From an uncultured Clostridium sp. (GTDB taxonomy: Bacteria > Bacillota > Clostridia > Clostridiales > Clostridiaceae), in NCBI GenBank assembly GCA_900548455.1, contig URKQ01000006.1, positions 1-64,000 of the forward strand: 64,000 bases of DNA, written 5' to 3'. Positions 26,428 through 35,129 of this stretch are shown piece after piece. The notes beneath the pieces were generated by a model. The model saw only the letters and a list, made by a program, of their open reading frames with translations, was not told the DNA's origin and ran no database searches. Positions within the stretch are counted from its first letter, which is position 1, and every line of letters begins with the position of its first letter. A program made the position numbers and the translations under genes.

Positions 26428-27531
26428 TTATTTCACTACAAAATCTAATACGCCTTGCCTATCATATGGGACTACAATTTTTCCTTCTTTTATTTGACTT
26501 TCATATTGATGAGCTTTTTCAATTACATCTGCAGGAGTATTCTGAGATGTTGTATCTGACATTCCTACACCACCATCTGCAATTCCTAGCACAACAGAAC
26601 CAGCCTTAAATTTTCCTTCTACCATCTCTTTAACCACATCATATGTAGCATTATCAACTCTTTTCATCATTGATGATAATATTACATCTGCATAATCAGG
26701 AAGTGATTTAGATTGATCCATGTCAACACCGATAGCCCAAACTTCCTTACCACCATCTTTAACCTCTTTTGCTGCTTGGAACATACCAATACCCACTCCA
26801 CCTGCTGCATGATAAATTACATCACATCCAGATTCATATAGTGATTTTGCAAGTTCATATCCTTTATTGGTATCTGCAAAGGAATCTGCATATTTAACAG
26901 TACTACCTGCTGTTTTTCCATCACTACTGATAAGTCCTGCTGCAGCTTCAGGATTGACTTGTTTAACACCTGCTGCAAAACCTGATTCAAATTTAAGTAT
27001 GGTTTCAGTATCTTTTCCACCTATAAACCCAACTTTGTTTGTCTTTGTAACAAGCCCTGCAATTACTCCCATTAAAAATGAGCCTTCTTCTTCTTTAAAA
27101 GTAATTGACTTAACATTATCTCCTTCAACAGCAGTATCAATTAAACAAAAATTAACATCAGGATTATTTTTTGCTACCGCCTTAATTGCATCAGCTAATT
27201 GATAGCCTATACCAAAGGTTAAATCAGCACCGTTATCAACAACTGATTGCATATTAGGTTCATAGTCCTCTTTCTTTTGAGATTCTACATATGTATATGT
27301 TATATCTAAATCTTTTCTTGCCCTATTTACACCTTCATTGGCGGTTTGATTGAAGGATTTATCATTAATACCACCTTCATCAGTAACTAGTCCTATAGAT
27401 ACTTTTTTTGTACCATTATTCTCAGGAGTTGTTCCACCGGTGTTTTCTTCATTTTTGCCACCACACCCTACCAGCATGGTTGTTGTCATAATAATTGTTG
27501 TTAATAAAGCTATTACCTTTTTATTTTTCAC
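26428..27531 (-). CDS. BMP-family nucleoside-binding lipoprotein (copy 3)
   Basis: A 367-aa paralogue beginning at a GTG after TTAGGAGG. The lipobox is MLVGC, followed by GGKNEENTGGTTPEN as linker. The body keeps SIGLVTDEGGINDKSFNQ, the EEEGSFLMGVIAGLVTK block and YHAAGGVGIGMFQ. It lies first of the three in transcription order and is separated from the grd operon upstream by a terminator. Like the others it presumably feeds the NupOPQ transporter, unless the copies differ in ligand. Confidence 0.95.
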   Translation of the reverse strand: MKNKKVIALLTTIIMTTTMLVGCGGKNEENTGGTTPENNGTKKVSIGLVTDEGGINDKSFNQTANEGVNRARKDLDITYTYVESQKKEDYEPNMQSVVDNGADLTFGIGYQLADAIKAVAKNNPDVNFCLIDTAVEGDNVKSITFKEEEGSFLMGVIAGLVTKTNKVGFIGGKDTETILKFESGFAAGVKQVNPEAAAGLISSDGKTAGSTVKYADSFADTNKGYELAKSLYESGCDVIYHAAGGVGIGMFQAAKEVKDGGKEVWAIGVDMDQSKSLPDYADVILSSMMKRVDNATYDVVKEMVEGKFKAGSVVLGIADGGVGMSDTTSQNTPADVIEKAHQYESQIKEGKIVVPYDRQGVLDFVVK

Positions 27532-27610
27532 TTTCTATAACCTCCTAACTTAATTTTTACTTCTAAAGTTAGTATGGTTTTTTTTATTTCTCATATACCC
27601 CTATATAGAT

Positions 27611-27645
27611 AAAAAAGATGACGCAATTACATACGCCATCTTTTT
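27611..27645 (-). terminator. Terminator of the grd operon
   Basis: AAAAAGATGACG and CGCCATCTTTTT form a 12-bp stem with one A-C mismatch. On the reverse strand it ends in TTTTTT. It follows the grdD stop by 9 nt. Confidence 0.88.
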
Positions 27646-27653
27646 ATAAATAT

Positions 27654-28814
27654 TTATATATACTCAGCTTTTTTTAATACTTCTTTTGCTTTTTCACTTT
27701 CATCGCTTGCAACTAATATTATCGGTCCAGTGCATCCCATTCCACTTTCAGAATAAATTCCAGCCTTCCAAAGTACTTTACAAGCATTTTCAAGTTCTAA
27801 AATATCAATTCCTGGAATTGCATGTTCTACTACTTTTTTTGGTGGCATTGCTACTACTTCTTCTGACTCTGTTGATGCTTTTTTCTTAGTAGTCTTAGCT
27901 ATAATTTCAGTCATACCAGCTTTTTCTGCTGCTTTATATTCCGCCTTAGCTATTCCTAACACATTATTTTTTACGCAAGTTGCACAATATCTCAATGCTT
28001 CTGCTATAAGAGGAGCTCCAGATGCTCTTGAAACTATATTAACTACTTTATCATAGTCAGCTCCAATACCTGGACCATAGCCTGAACCTACAGTTTCATA
28101 ATTACCGCCTGTTGTAAAAGATGAAAATACCTTTACTAGAAGATTTCCTGTAAGAGAATCACACACCATTACATCTGGTGTTCCAGCTAGTAAATCATTT
28201 CCTCTCATAACGGCTCCACCATCTGCTCTAAGTGAATCACTAAAGGACATGTCATAACCATTCTCTTGTACTTCTTTTAAAATTCTTTCTACTTGTCTTG
28301 CTCCGTCTAGGTTAAGAATACCAACCTTTGGCTTAGCTATTCCACAAGCTTTAGCTACTGCTATACCAGAAATTGCATTTTTAACCATGCCTTCTACTCT
28401 ATCAGTAGATGTTGTTCCTGTAGTAGTTGCTAAAATCATTTCTTTTCCAAGACCTGGAGCAACTACTCTACCAACTGTTGATACACCTATAGGGAAATCA
28501 AAATGTTGAGTTACACATCCATCAATTTCACCATTTTCAAGCATTTCAACCATTTTCTTATGACCTTCTTCTGCTGAAGCAACTTCTACTATTTCAAAGT
28601 CTCCTTCAACTTTAGAACCTATTAAAACTATATCAAAATCACCATATTTATTCTTTGCAAGTGTTGCAGCCTTTACCATTTCTTCTACACCATGCTCAGA
28701 ACCCAATATAGTTAACCCTATTCTTACCTTCTTGCCGAATTGTCCACTTCTCATTCCAGCTGCAATGTCATTAAACACTTCTGCTATCATTGCCTTAGTT
28801 GCATCTTGACTCAT
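27654..28814 (-). CDS. grdD: Glycine reductase complex protein C, alpha subunit GrdD
   Basis: A 386-aa subunit of protein C, which takes the carboxymethyl-derived acetyl thioester and releases acetyl phosphate. It is PlsX-like in its middle part (TTGTTSTDRVEGMVK, GPGIGADYDKVV). Cys361, in SESGMGCTGP near the C-terminus, matches the acetyl-accepting active-site cysteine (Cys359) known in Eubacterium acidaminophilum GrdD. The start follows AAAAGGGGTG. It is the last gene of the operon, 40 nt after grdC. Confidence 0.96.
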   Translation of the reverse strand: MSQDATKAMIAEVFNDIAAGMRSGQFGKKVRIGLTILGSEHGVEEMVKAATLAKNKYGDFDIVLIGSKVEGDFEIVEVASAEEGHKKMVEMLENGEIDGCVTQHFDFPIGVSTVGRVVAPGLGKEMILATTTGTTSTDRVEGMVKNAISGIAVAKACGIAKPKVGILNLDGARQVERILKEVQENGYDMSFSDSLRADGGAVMRGNDLLAGTPDVMVCDSLTGNLLVKVFSSFTTGGNYETVGSGYGPGIGADYDKVVNIVSRASGAPLIAEALRYCATCVKNNVLGIAKAEYKAAEKAGMTEIIAKTTKKKASTESEEVVAMPPKKVVEHAIPGIDILELENACKVLWKAGIYSESGMGCTGPIILVASDESEKAKEVLKKAEYI

Positions 28815-28854
28815 TTCTACACCCCTTTTCTAAAATACTGTAAGATTAATTTAA

Positions 28855-30393
28855 TTAGTTTTCAGATTTCATTAAGAAGTTTGCAAAATCTTGCATAGCA
28901 TCTGCAACCATAGATTTTACTTCTTCTTTGCTAACTGATGAACCATCTTCTACCTTACCTGTATTCTTTTCAACTACTATAGAAACTCCATCAAATAAGT
29001 TTGTCATTCTTCCTAAGAATAAACTTCCTTTACCTACTATCATGAAATTGTTTAGAATGCCAGATTTAATATGTTCAATTCCATGTCCAACTATTGGTAC
29101 TCCTGATGGAATATGACCTTGTGTAGGAGCAAATCCAGGATATCCATGCTTTCCTATAAATGCTGGTAATTCTTTTCTATCTAATTGACCCTTTTTAACT
29201 GCTAGTGCACCTATCATCTTATAGTTTTGAGTTGGTACATCTCCAGCTCCTGCAGGTTCAGTAATCTCAGGAGTTTGCATTTCTGGTGCATATTTATCTA
29301 TATCAGGAACTTTTAATCCTGCTTTAGTTAATGGATCAAGAACTAATGCTTCTAAAACAGCTTGTGGAGAAGCTCCATGTCCAATAGTATGTCTTCCAAT
29401 TATATCTGTTCTCAATACTGGGCTTACACCATCATTTTGAGAAACTAATATAGCAAATCCACCTAGACAATCTTCTAGAATTGGTAATGATTTTTTAATG
29501 TGATCTCTTCCGTTCATACCAAGTTTTGCTGTAGCTCCACCTGCAATTACAAGTACATTTCTATGAATACCACTTTGAACTAAAGATGCAGCATTAATTA
29601 ATGAATGAGTAGGTCCAGCACAGAATCCTCTCATGTCTATTCCTGTAGCACCTGTTAATCCAACGACTTCACCTACAGCCTTAGCCATATTTCCGCCGCC
29701 TCTTTGGTTCATATCTCCAATTGCTTCTTCTGAACACTCTATAACATAATCAATTTCATCTACTGGAACATCTAAGTTTTCAACTAAATGAAGACCAGCA
29801 AGTACACCTGAAGCTTTAACAGCTAAATTTTCTAGCATATAGTGAGCTGATAAGTTAGGATCAAATTCATGAGCTCTTCTTACACAACCAACTAATTTTT
29901 CTCCTTCATATAAACCTTCTGCCCCAGCATTTTTAACTAAATCTTCAATCTTAGAAAAATCATCCCCTGTAATCTTTTCAGCTTTTTCTTTTAATAATGG
30001 ATGAGATGATAACTTTCCTTTTACACTTTCTGCAAATTCTGATTCTAATATAACTAAATCAAAAACATCTGATATTTTCATCAATCCGTAAAATTCATCT
30101 TGTGGCATTACTTCACCGAATTTACCAAATCTCTTAGCACCTTCAACATTGTTGCCAACCCAAGGTCTTGGCATTTCAGCAAGTTCCTCTGGAGTCAAGT
30201 TTCCTATATAAGTTTGGTTAGGCGCATAAGCGACTACTTCATCAAAACCTCTTAAACTTCCTTTTAAAGCTTTTAAATACTCAGAATCTGGATTTGTTTG
30301 TCTCTCAAGAGTTTGAGTAGTTCCATTATGTATAACCATATCTGGAGTATTAACTAATACATATGACGCTTTCTTTATAACTGGAAAATTCAT
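28855..30393 (-). CDS. grdC: Glycine reductase complex protein C, beta subunit GrdC
   Basis: A 512-aa protein related to beta-ketoacyl-ACP synthase III (FabH/thiolase fold) and forming protein C with GrdD. The FabH-like cysteine lies in DMRGFCAGPTHSL (Cys258), and the glycine-rich loops NQRGGGNMAK and VIAGGATAKLG follow. The C-terminal GHGIEHIKSGILNN block is typical of GrdC. The start follows TAAGGAGGTTG. It is separated from grdB by 135 nt containing a perfect hairpin, so its level may be lower than that of grdE-grdA-grdB. Confidence 0.96.
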   Translation of the reverse strand: MNFPVIKKASYVLVNTPDMVIHNGTTQTLERQTNPDSEYLKALKGSLRGFDEVVAYAPNQTYIGNLTPEELAEMPRPWVGNNVEGAKRFGKFGEVMPQDEFYGLMKISDVFDLVILESEFAESVKGKLSSHPLLKEKAEKITGDDFSKIEDLVKNAGAEGLYEGEKLVGCVRRAHEFDPNLSAHYMLENLAVKASGVLAGLHLVENLDVPVDEIDYVIECSEEAIGDMNQRGGGNMAKAVGEVVGLTGATGIDMRGFCAGPTHSLINAASLVQSGIHRNVLVIAGGATAKLGMNGRDHIKKSLPILEDCLGGFAILVSQNDGVSPVLRTDIIGRHTIGHGASPQAVLEALVLDPLTKAGLKVPDIDKYAPEMQTPEITEPAGAGDVPTQNYKMIGALAVKKGQLDRKELPAFIGKHGYPGFAPTQGHIPSGVPIVGHGIEHIKSGILNNFMIVGKGSLFLGRMTNLFDGVSIVVEKNTGKVEDGSSVSKEEVKSMVADAMQDFANFLMKSEN

Positions 30394-30487
30394 TTAACTT
30401 CAACCTCCTTAATCATGTGCATATTTGCACAATCTATTCTAAATAGCAAATTCTATTCACAATACATGGTGCAAATTAATTATTAAA

Positions 30488-30512
30488 CAATTAGAGGCAA
30501 AGCCTCTAATTG
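30488..30512 (-). other. Hairpin between grdB and grdC
   Basis: CAATTAGAGGC and GCCTCTAATTG form a perfect 11-bp stem with loop AAA. The reverse strand continues with TTTAATAATTAATTT, a poor U-tract. It is therefore more likely a partial terminator or an mRNA-stabilising or processing hairpin inside the operon. Confidence 0.65.
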
Positions 30513-30528
30513 CTTAACATATAACCTA

Positions 30529-31833
30529 TTATTCAAATATTGTTTGATCAGAAATTTCAGTTTGTAAAGCCTTTAATGCTTTTTCAACTAACTTTGTTCT
30601 TAAAGCAACCTCATCTACCTTTGTTAAAGCAGGGTTTCCTAATGGGTGAGGAATTGCTATTGTAGGAACTATTCTATTAGCTCCAACAGTTAGAGATACT
30701 GGAGTTATAGTACACATATGTACTACTGGAATTCCAGCTCTTTCTATTTCTTTAACTAGCGTTGCACCGCAACGTGTACAAGTTCCTCATGTAGAGGTTA
30801 ATATAACTGCATCTACACCGTCAGCTAATAATTCTTTAGCCACATATTCACCATACTTTTTAGTTGAAGCAACAGCTGTACCATTACCAACAGTAGAATA
30901 GTAATATCTGTGTAGTGAACCTATTTTACCTTCTTTTTCAAAAGTTCTTAAAACATCTACTGGAATAACTCTATCTGGATCTTCATTAGCATATACAGGG
31001 TCATGTCCACCGTGTGCTGTTTCATGAGTTTCACTTGTTAAATCCATTATTCCTTCTATATCATACTTACCAATTTTAGAAGCAGATGAAGACTCTATGT
31101 GATCTGGATTGCCCTTTGGAACTATACCACCAGAAGTAACTATAGCTATTTTAGCTTTAGTTATATCTTTAATAGGAGCAACTGGATCTACTCTATCAAA
31201 GTTTGGCATTTCAAATTCTGTAACAAATTCTTCGCCTTTTAACTTTCTAACAAGCATATCTACAGCTCTCTTAGATCCTCTTTCTTCAGCAAAATAGTTC
31301 TTTCTTATGCCTCTTACTAGATAATTTTCTTCAGCAGGAGTACCTATTTCTTCTCCTCTAACAAGTTTTACTGCAAGTTTAGCCATTTTAGCAACAGCAT
31401 CTCTCATACCTACAGCACTATTTTTAGTAGATACTATATATAAATCCTTTTTGTACATATCTGCACCTGGATTTTCTATATACATACCTGAAAGAACAGG
31501 AATATTTAACTCTTCACTTACAGTTTTAGAAACTTCTCCACAAGCAACACCATATCTTCCAGCGTTAAATGCAGGTCCAGCTATAAATAAATCTGGATTA
31601 TATTTTTTCACCATATCTATAATTACAGCTTTAGCTTCCTTAGTGTTTTCAGCAAAATATGAGTCACCACAAATTACTGTAGCTACGATTTCAATATCTT
31701 CTTTCTTTAAAGCTCCATTTAAAGCCATTCCTGGTCCTACAAAACCTTCACGTACTTCAGGAACGATGTCTGCTTTTTCTTCACCACCAATTCCTGCATA
31801 GAATTGGTTTATATAATGAACTACTTTTAACAT
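30529..31833 (-). CDS. grdB: Glycine reductase protein B, selenoprotein subunit GrdB
   Basis: A 434-aa selenoprotein, the substrate-specific subunit that together with the GrdE fragments binds glycine as a Schiff base. An in-frame UGA at 30789-30787 (codon 349) lies in LTSTUGTCTRCGATL, where the family carries selenocysteine, in a U-x-x-C-x-x-C context. The protein then continues 85 residues to a genuine TAA. The 5' part holds VREGFVGPGMALN and AFNAGRYGVACG. A small hairpin 12 nt past the UGA fits a bacterial SECIS. Splitting the frame at the UGA would give two false ORFs (348 and 62 aa). Confidence 0.97.
30760..30789 (-). promoter_or_regulatory. Candidate SECIS element of grdB with UGA(Sec) codon
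   Basis: The Sec UGA occupies 30787-30789. Twelve nucleotides downstream on the reverse strand CGTTGC and GCAACG form a perfect 6-bp stem with loop GGT (30760-30774). Size, distance and a GU-containing loop agree with bacterial SECIS hairpins read by SelB. Confidence 0.7.
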
Positions 31834-31902
31834 TCAACTTCCCCCTTTCTCGGGACATTCCTCTAATATAAACTTTTATATTCTAGTTATTTAGATTGAT
31901 TA

Positions 31903-32370
31903 TTAAAGATATTTAGAGAATTGATCTCTTACAGTCTTAACTTCTTCGATGATAGCATCAACATCAAGAACCATTTCCATCATTCCGCATTGTTCATCAT
32001 AAACTGCGTCATCACATTCTTCTTTCATTTCTGGTTCTACAATATGGAAAACATTTAATCCAAGTTCTACTCCTGCTAGAGGACCTGCAAATGTTGGGTC
32101 TCCTGCAGATACTGTTTCAGCAGATAATCCTGAAGCTTCAGCTTCAGCTCCACCAATAACTACTACCATGTTTTCTGCTCCAAATTTTTCAGTTAAATCT
32201 TTTACTCTTTGTTGGATCTCCAGATCCATTGCACCTGCAGCTGTTCAGACAAAGCATTCTGTAGAAGCAAATACTACTTCTCCACCTGCTGATTTAACAC
32301 ATGCTTCTAGGGCTGGTCCTGGAATACCATCTCTATCTCCTATACAAATAACTTTTTTATTTTGTAACAT
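31903..32370 (-). CDS. grdA: Glycine reductase protein A, selenoprotein GrdA
   Basis: A 155-aa selenoprotein, normal length for GrdA, which shuttles the carboxymethyl group as a selenoether from protein B to protein C. The start ATG at 32370 follows GGAGATG and gives MLQNKKVICIGDRDGIPGP. Sec42 (UGA at 32247-32245) lies in ECFVUTAAG, the Cys-x-x-Sec redox pair of this family, reduced by thioredoxin. The remainder, from MDLEIQQRV to DQFSKYL, matches GrdA. Annotation that treats UGA as stop would give only a 108-aa fragment from 32229. It lies 35 nt after grdE. Confidence 0.97.
32214..32247 (-). promoter_or_regulatory. Candidate SECIS element of grdA with UGA(Sec) codon
   Basis: The UGA is at 32245-32247. 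GGATC/GATCC with loop TGGA (32214-32227) forms a 5-bp hairpin 17 nt downstream on the reverse strand, inside the coding sequence where bacterial SECIS elements lie. Distance is slightly long, so the exact boundaries are uncertain. Confidence 0.55.
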
Positions 32371-32404
32371 TTTTCTTCATCTCCTATTTTAATAAAATTC
32401 TATA

Positions 32405-33691
32405 TTAGTATCCTTTAGCTGATAAATAGTTAAATCCAACTTCACTAGTAGCTCCAGTTATAACTTGGATTTCAGCTTCGATTGATCCATCTTCTCTTAA
32501 ACTTCCAACGTGTCCACCAGCTATGATATCAGCTGCTTCTACGTGTCCAATTATTCTTTTCATTGGAGGTAAAATTACTTTTTCATTGGCATTTCCTGCA
32601 GTAACTACAGCATCTCCCTTTGGAGTTGAGTCAGCTAGTGATTGAGATCTACCATCTTGACCTGCATATTCATCTGTTACTAAAACAGTTTTAACACCTT
32701 TAGCTGAAACTTTATTACAGTTCATAACTAAGTCAGCATCTGGGTTACCAAATCCTTCTTCTGATATAATAGCAGCATCAGCTCCTATGTATTCTACAAG
32801 TTTTGCTACCATATTAGATGATCTTTCTTTATCTGCAAGGTAAACATTTTCGTTTGTAATAATACATCCAAGGAAGTTGAAATCCTTTCCATGTCTTTCA
32901 TATAAATCTTCTATAATTGGATGATTCATATGAACATATGATGGGTTTTTGTCACAAGCTGATACACAGTTACCACTTACTACTGCTCCATCAAATACTT
33001 CTGTTGGATATAAGAATGTAGGAATTATCTTCTTAGCATCTACTCCATAAACATAAGTATCATGTAATAAACCTTGAGTTTGTAGCATATACACATAAAC
33101 TACCTTTGGTAATTCTGGATATTGTGCAACTTGTTTTAATAATGGTAATGTTTCATAAGTTTTTACTTCATCTGGTTCAACATCTTTACCAGCTTTTCCA
33201 AGATAAGCAGCTGCTTTAAAACCAATTGTTCTTACAGCATCTTCATGATCATGTTGAAGCACACCTTCTTTTGGTTCACATACAATTACTAAGTTATTAG
33301 TCTTAGAGAATGGTGTGTATTTAGCTCCTTCTCCTGACATATCAACTATACCTTCTTGGAAACCAACAATTTTACCTGTTGTAACAACAGCAGCTCCCTT
33401 TAATACATGAGTTCTTCCAGAGCCTACTTGTTCTACCTTACTAACAAATCCAGGGAATATTCCACCAGGTCCTTCAACCTTTACTCTTGGTTCAACGACA
33501 TCCTTTACTGGTATTATTCTAACTTCTTCTCCTGGTCTTGCTATATCAAAATCGATACTTGCAATTCTGTCATCACCAGATACTTCCTTTAATAGTTCCT
33601 CTTTATTTACATAAAGAACTCCATTTTCTACTTTAGTTTCTGGTCCAAATTGTAAATCTTTTATGAATATTTTTCCAATTTCTAGACGCAA
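32405..33691 (-). CDS. grdE: Glycine reductase protein B proprotein GrdE
   Basis: A 428-aa proprotein of the substrate-binding protein B. In the family it is cleaved between Asn and Cys to give two chains, the C-terminal one capped by a pyruvoyl group that binds glycine. The motif VVSGNCVSACDKN places the new N-terminal cysteine at 242 with the start used here, the same number as in Eubacterium acidaminophilum. A GTG at 33700 overlaps AGGAGGTG and cannot use it. The in-frame TTG at 33691 has ideal spacing and gives the usual MRLEIGKIFIKD. Glycine-specific proprotein, first grd structural gene after trxA. Confidence 0.96.
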   Translation of the reverse strand: MRLEIGKIFIKDLQFGPETKVENGVLYVNKEELLKEVSGDDRIASIDFDIARPGEEVRIIPVKDVVEPRVKVEGPGGIFPGFVSKVEQVGSGRTHVLKGAAVVTTGKIVGFQEGIVDMSGEGAKYTPFSKTNNLVIVCEPKEGVLQHDHEDAVRTIGFKAAAYLGKAGKDVEPDEVKTYETLPLLKQVAQYPELPKVVYVYMLQTQGLLHDTYVYGVDAKKIIPTFLYPTEVFDGAVVSGNCVSACDKNPSYVHMNHPIIEDLYERHGKDFNFLGCIITNENVYLADKERSSNMVAKLVEYIGADAAIISEEGFGNPDADLVMNCNKVSAKGVKTVLVTDEYAGQDGRSQSLADSTPKGDAVVTAGNANEKVILPPMKRIIGHVEAADIIAGGHVGSLREDGSIEAEIQVITGATSEVGFNYLSAKGY

Positions 33692-33737
33692 AACCTTCAC
33701 CTCCTAAAATAATAGGTAACAAATTTATTTATTGATA

Positions 33738-33760
33738 GATGCGGCCATATTGGCCACATC
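33738..33760 (-). other. Hairpin between trxA and grdE
   Basis: GATG-GGCCA and TGGCC-CATC form a 9-bp stem with one C-A mismatch and loop TAT. No U-tract follows on the reverse strand. It may be a processing or stability element that separates the thioredoxin genes from grdE. Confidence 0.55.
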
Positions 33761-33774
33761 TAAAAAATAACTAA

Positions 33775-34104
33775 TTATAAAGTTTCATAATAAGCTTTTA
33801 TAAAGTTTTCTACATCATCAATGTTAGAAATTTTATCTGGAGTAATAGTTTGGATACATTCTCCACCATTGTATAATTTCATTGTTGGTAATCCTAAAAC
33901 TTTTTGTCCTATAGCAACTCTTCTTGCTCCACCAATGTTTAAACTAGCAAATTTTATTTTATCTTCATATTTTGGTTCTAATTCATGTACACTTGGCATT
34001 AAAGCTATGCAAATTTCACATTTATCTCCCCAAAAATCTACGAATACTGGCTTATCACTCTTTAATACTTCTGTTTCAAAATTTTCTTTATTTAATTCTA
34101 CCAT
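33775..34104 (-). CDS. trxA: Thioredoxin of the glycine reductase system
   Basis: A 109-aa thioredoxin that should reduce GrdA during glycine reduction. The fold motifs are FVDFWG, the active site and the cis-proline region VLGLPTMKLYNGG. The active site is KCEICI (Cys29 and Cys32), not the standard WCGPC, so its redox potential and partner specificity probably differ. The longest frame starts at 34116 inside AAAGGATGG, so I take the ATG at 34104. It lies downstream of trxB within the operon. Confidence 0.94.
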   Translation of the reverse strand: MVELNKENFETEVLKSDKPVFVDFWGDKCEICIALMPSVHELEPKYEDKIKFASLNIGGARRVAIGQKVLGLPTMKLYNGGECIQTITPDKISNIDDVENFIKAYYETL

Positions 34105-34196
34105 TCTAATTACCATCCTTTCAAAATATTATTTATATAATAATTATTGGTATACTTATTTATATTTTTTATTTTCTAAATATTCTTGATGGATTA

Positions 34197-35117
34197 TTAC
34201 ATATTTTCTATGTAATGCTCAGCTTGAGTTGCAGCTATAGCTCCATCTGCTGCTGCTGTAATAACTTGTCTTAAAGATTTGTCTCTAACATCTCCTGCTG
34301 CAAATACACCTGGGACATTAGTTTTCATATTCTCATCAGTTATTATATCTCCTCTTTGAGTCATTTCAATTTTTCCCTTGAATAACTCTGTTATAGGTAA
34401 ATATCCTACGAATACAAAACATCCATTTACTGGAAGTTCACTAACTTCTCCAGTTTTGATATTTTTCACAGTAACGTTTTCAAGAATTTCATCTCCATTA
34501 GCAGCTTCTACTACTGAATCCCATATAAATTTAATCTTTGGATTAGCAAAAGCTTTTTCTTGTAATGATTTAGCAGCTCTTAAAGAATCTCTTCTATGTA
34601 TTACTGTAACTGTTTCACCAAATTTAGCTAAATAAAGAGCTTCTGTAATAGCTGAATCTCCGCCGCCAATAACAGCGATATCTAAGTCAGTAAAGAAATC
34701 AGCATCGCAAGTAGCACAGTATGAAACTCCTTTTCCTCTAAATTCTAATTCATTTTTAAATCCACCAAGTCTTGGAGTTGCTCCTGTTGCAATTATTACA
34801 GTCTTAGCTTGGTATTCACCTTTTCTGCATTTTATAGTCTTTATGTCGCCTTCTAATTGAGTCTCTACTACTTCATCCTTAACAAATTCTGTTCCAAAAT
34901 CTTCTGCTTGTTTTCTCATTCTTTGGCTAAGTGTTGTACCTGTACAATTTTCAATTGATCCTGGATAATTTTCAAGTTCATCTGTAGTTGTAGCCTGACC
35001 ACCGTATTTAGCTCTTTCAATGATTAAAGTCTTCATTCTAGATCTTGATGCATATAATCCTGCTGATAGTCCAGCTGGACCCCCTCCGATTATAATTGTG
35101 TCAAATATTGCTGACAT
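34197..35117 (-). CDS. trxB: Thioredoxin-disulfide reductase
   Basis: A 306-aa flavoprotein passing electrons from NAD(P)H to thioredoxin. The FAD motif IIGGGPAGLSAGLYASR is at residues 10-26. The redox pair is in SYCATCDADF (CATC). The nucleotide-binding motif IGGGDSAITEALYLAKFG follows, with a possible HRRDSLRA binding loop. The C-terminal motif PGVFAAGDVRDK is intact. The start follows TTAAGGAGGGG. It lies between grdX and trxA, which ties it to glycine reduction. Confidence 0.97.
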   Translation of the reverse strand: MSAIFDTIIIGGGPAGLSAGLYASRSRMKTLIIERAKYGGQATTTDELENYPGSIENCTGTTLSQRMRKQAEDFGTEFVKDEVVETQLEGDIKTIKCRKGEYQAKTVIIATGATPRLGGFKNELEFRGKGVSYCATCDADFFTDLDIAVIGGGDSAITEALYLAKFGETVTVIHRRDSLRAAKSLQEKAFANPKIKFIWDSVVEAANGDEILENVTVKNIKTGEVSELPVNGCFVFVGYLPITELFKGKIEMTQRGDIITDENMKTNVPGVFAAGDVRDKSLRQVITAAADGAIAATQAEHYIENM

Positions 35118-35129
35118 AAAATCCCCTCC

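Noticed and set aside
30529..31833. Two separate small genes, or a grdB pseudogene with a premature stop
   Set aside because: The stop is UGA at the exact Sec position, the frame continues, a hairpin follows and grdA in the same operon shows the same pattern.
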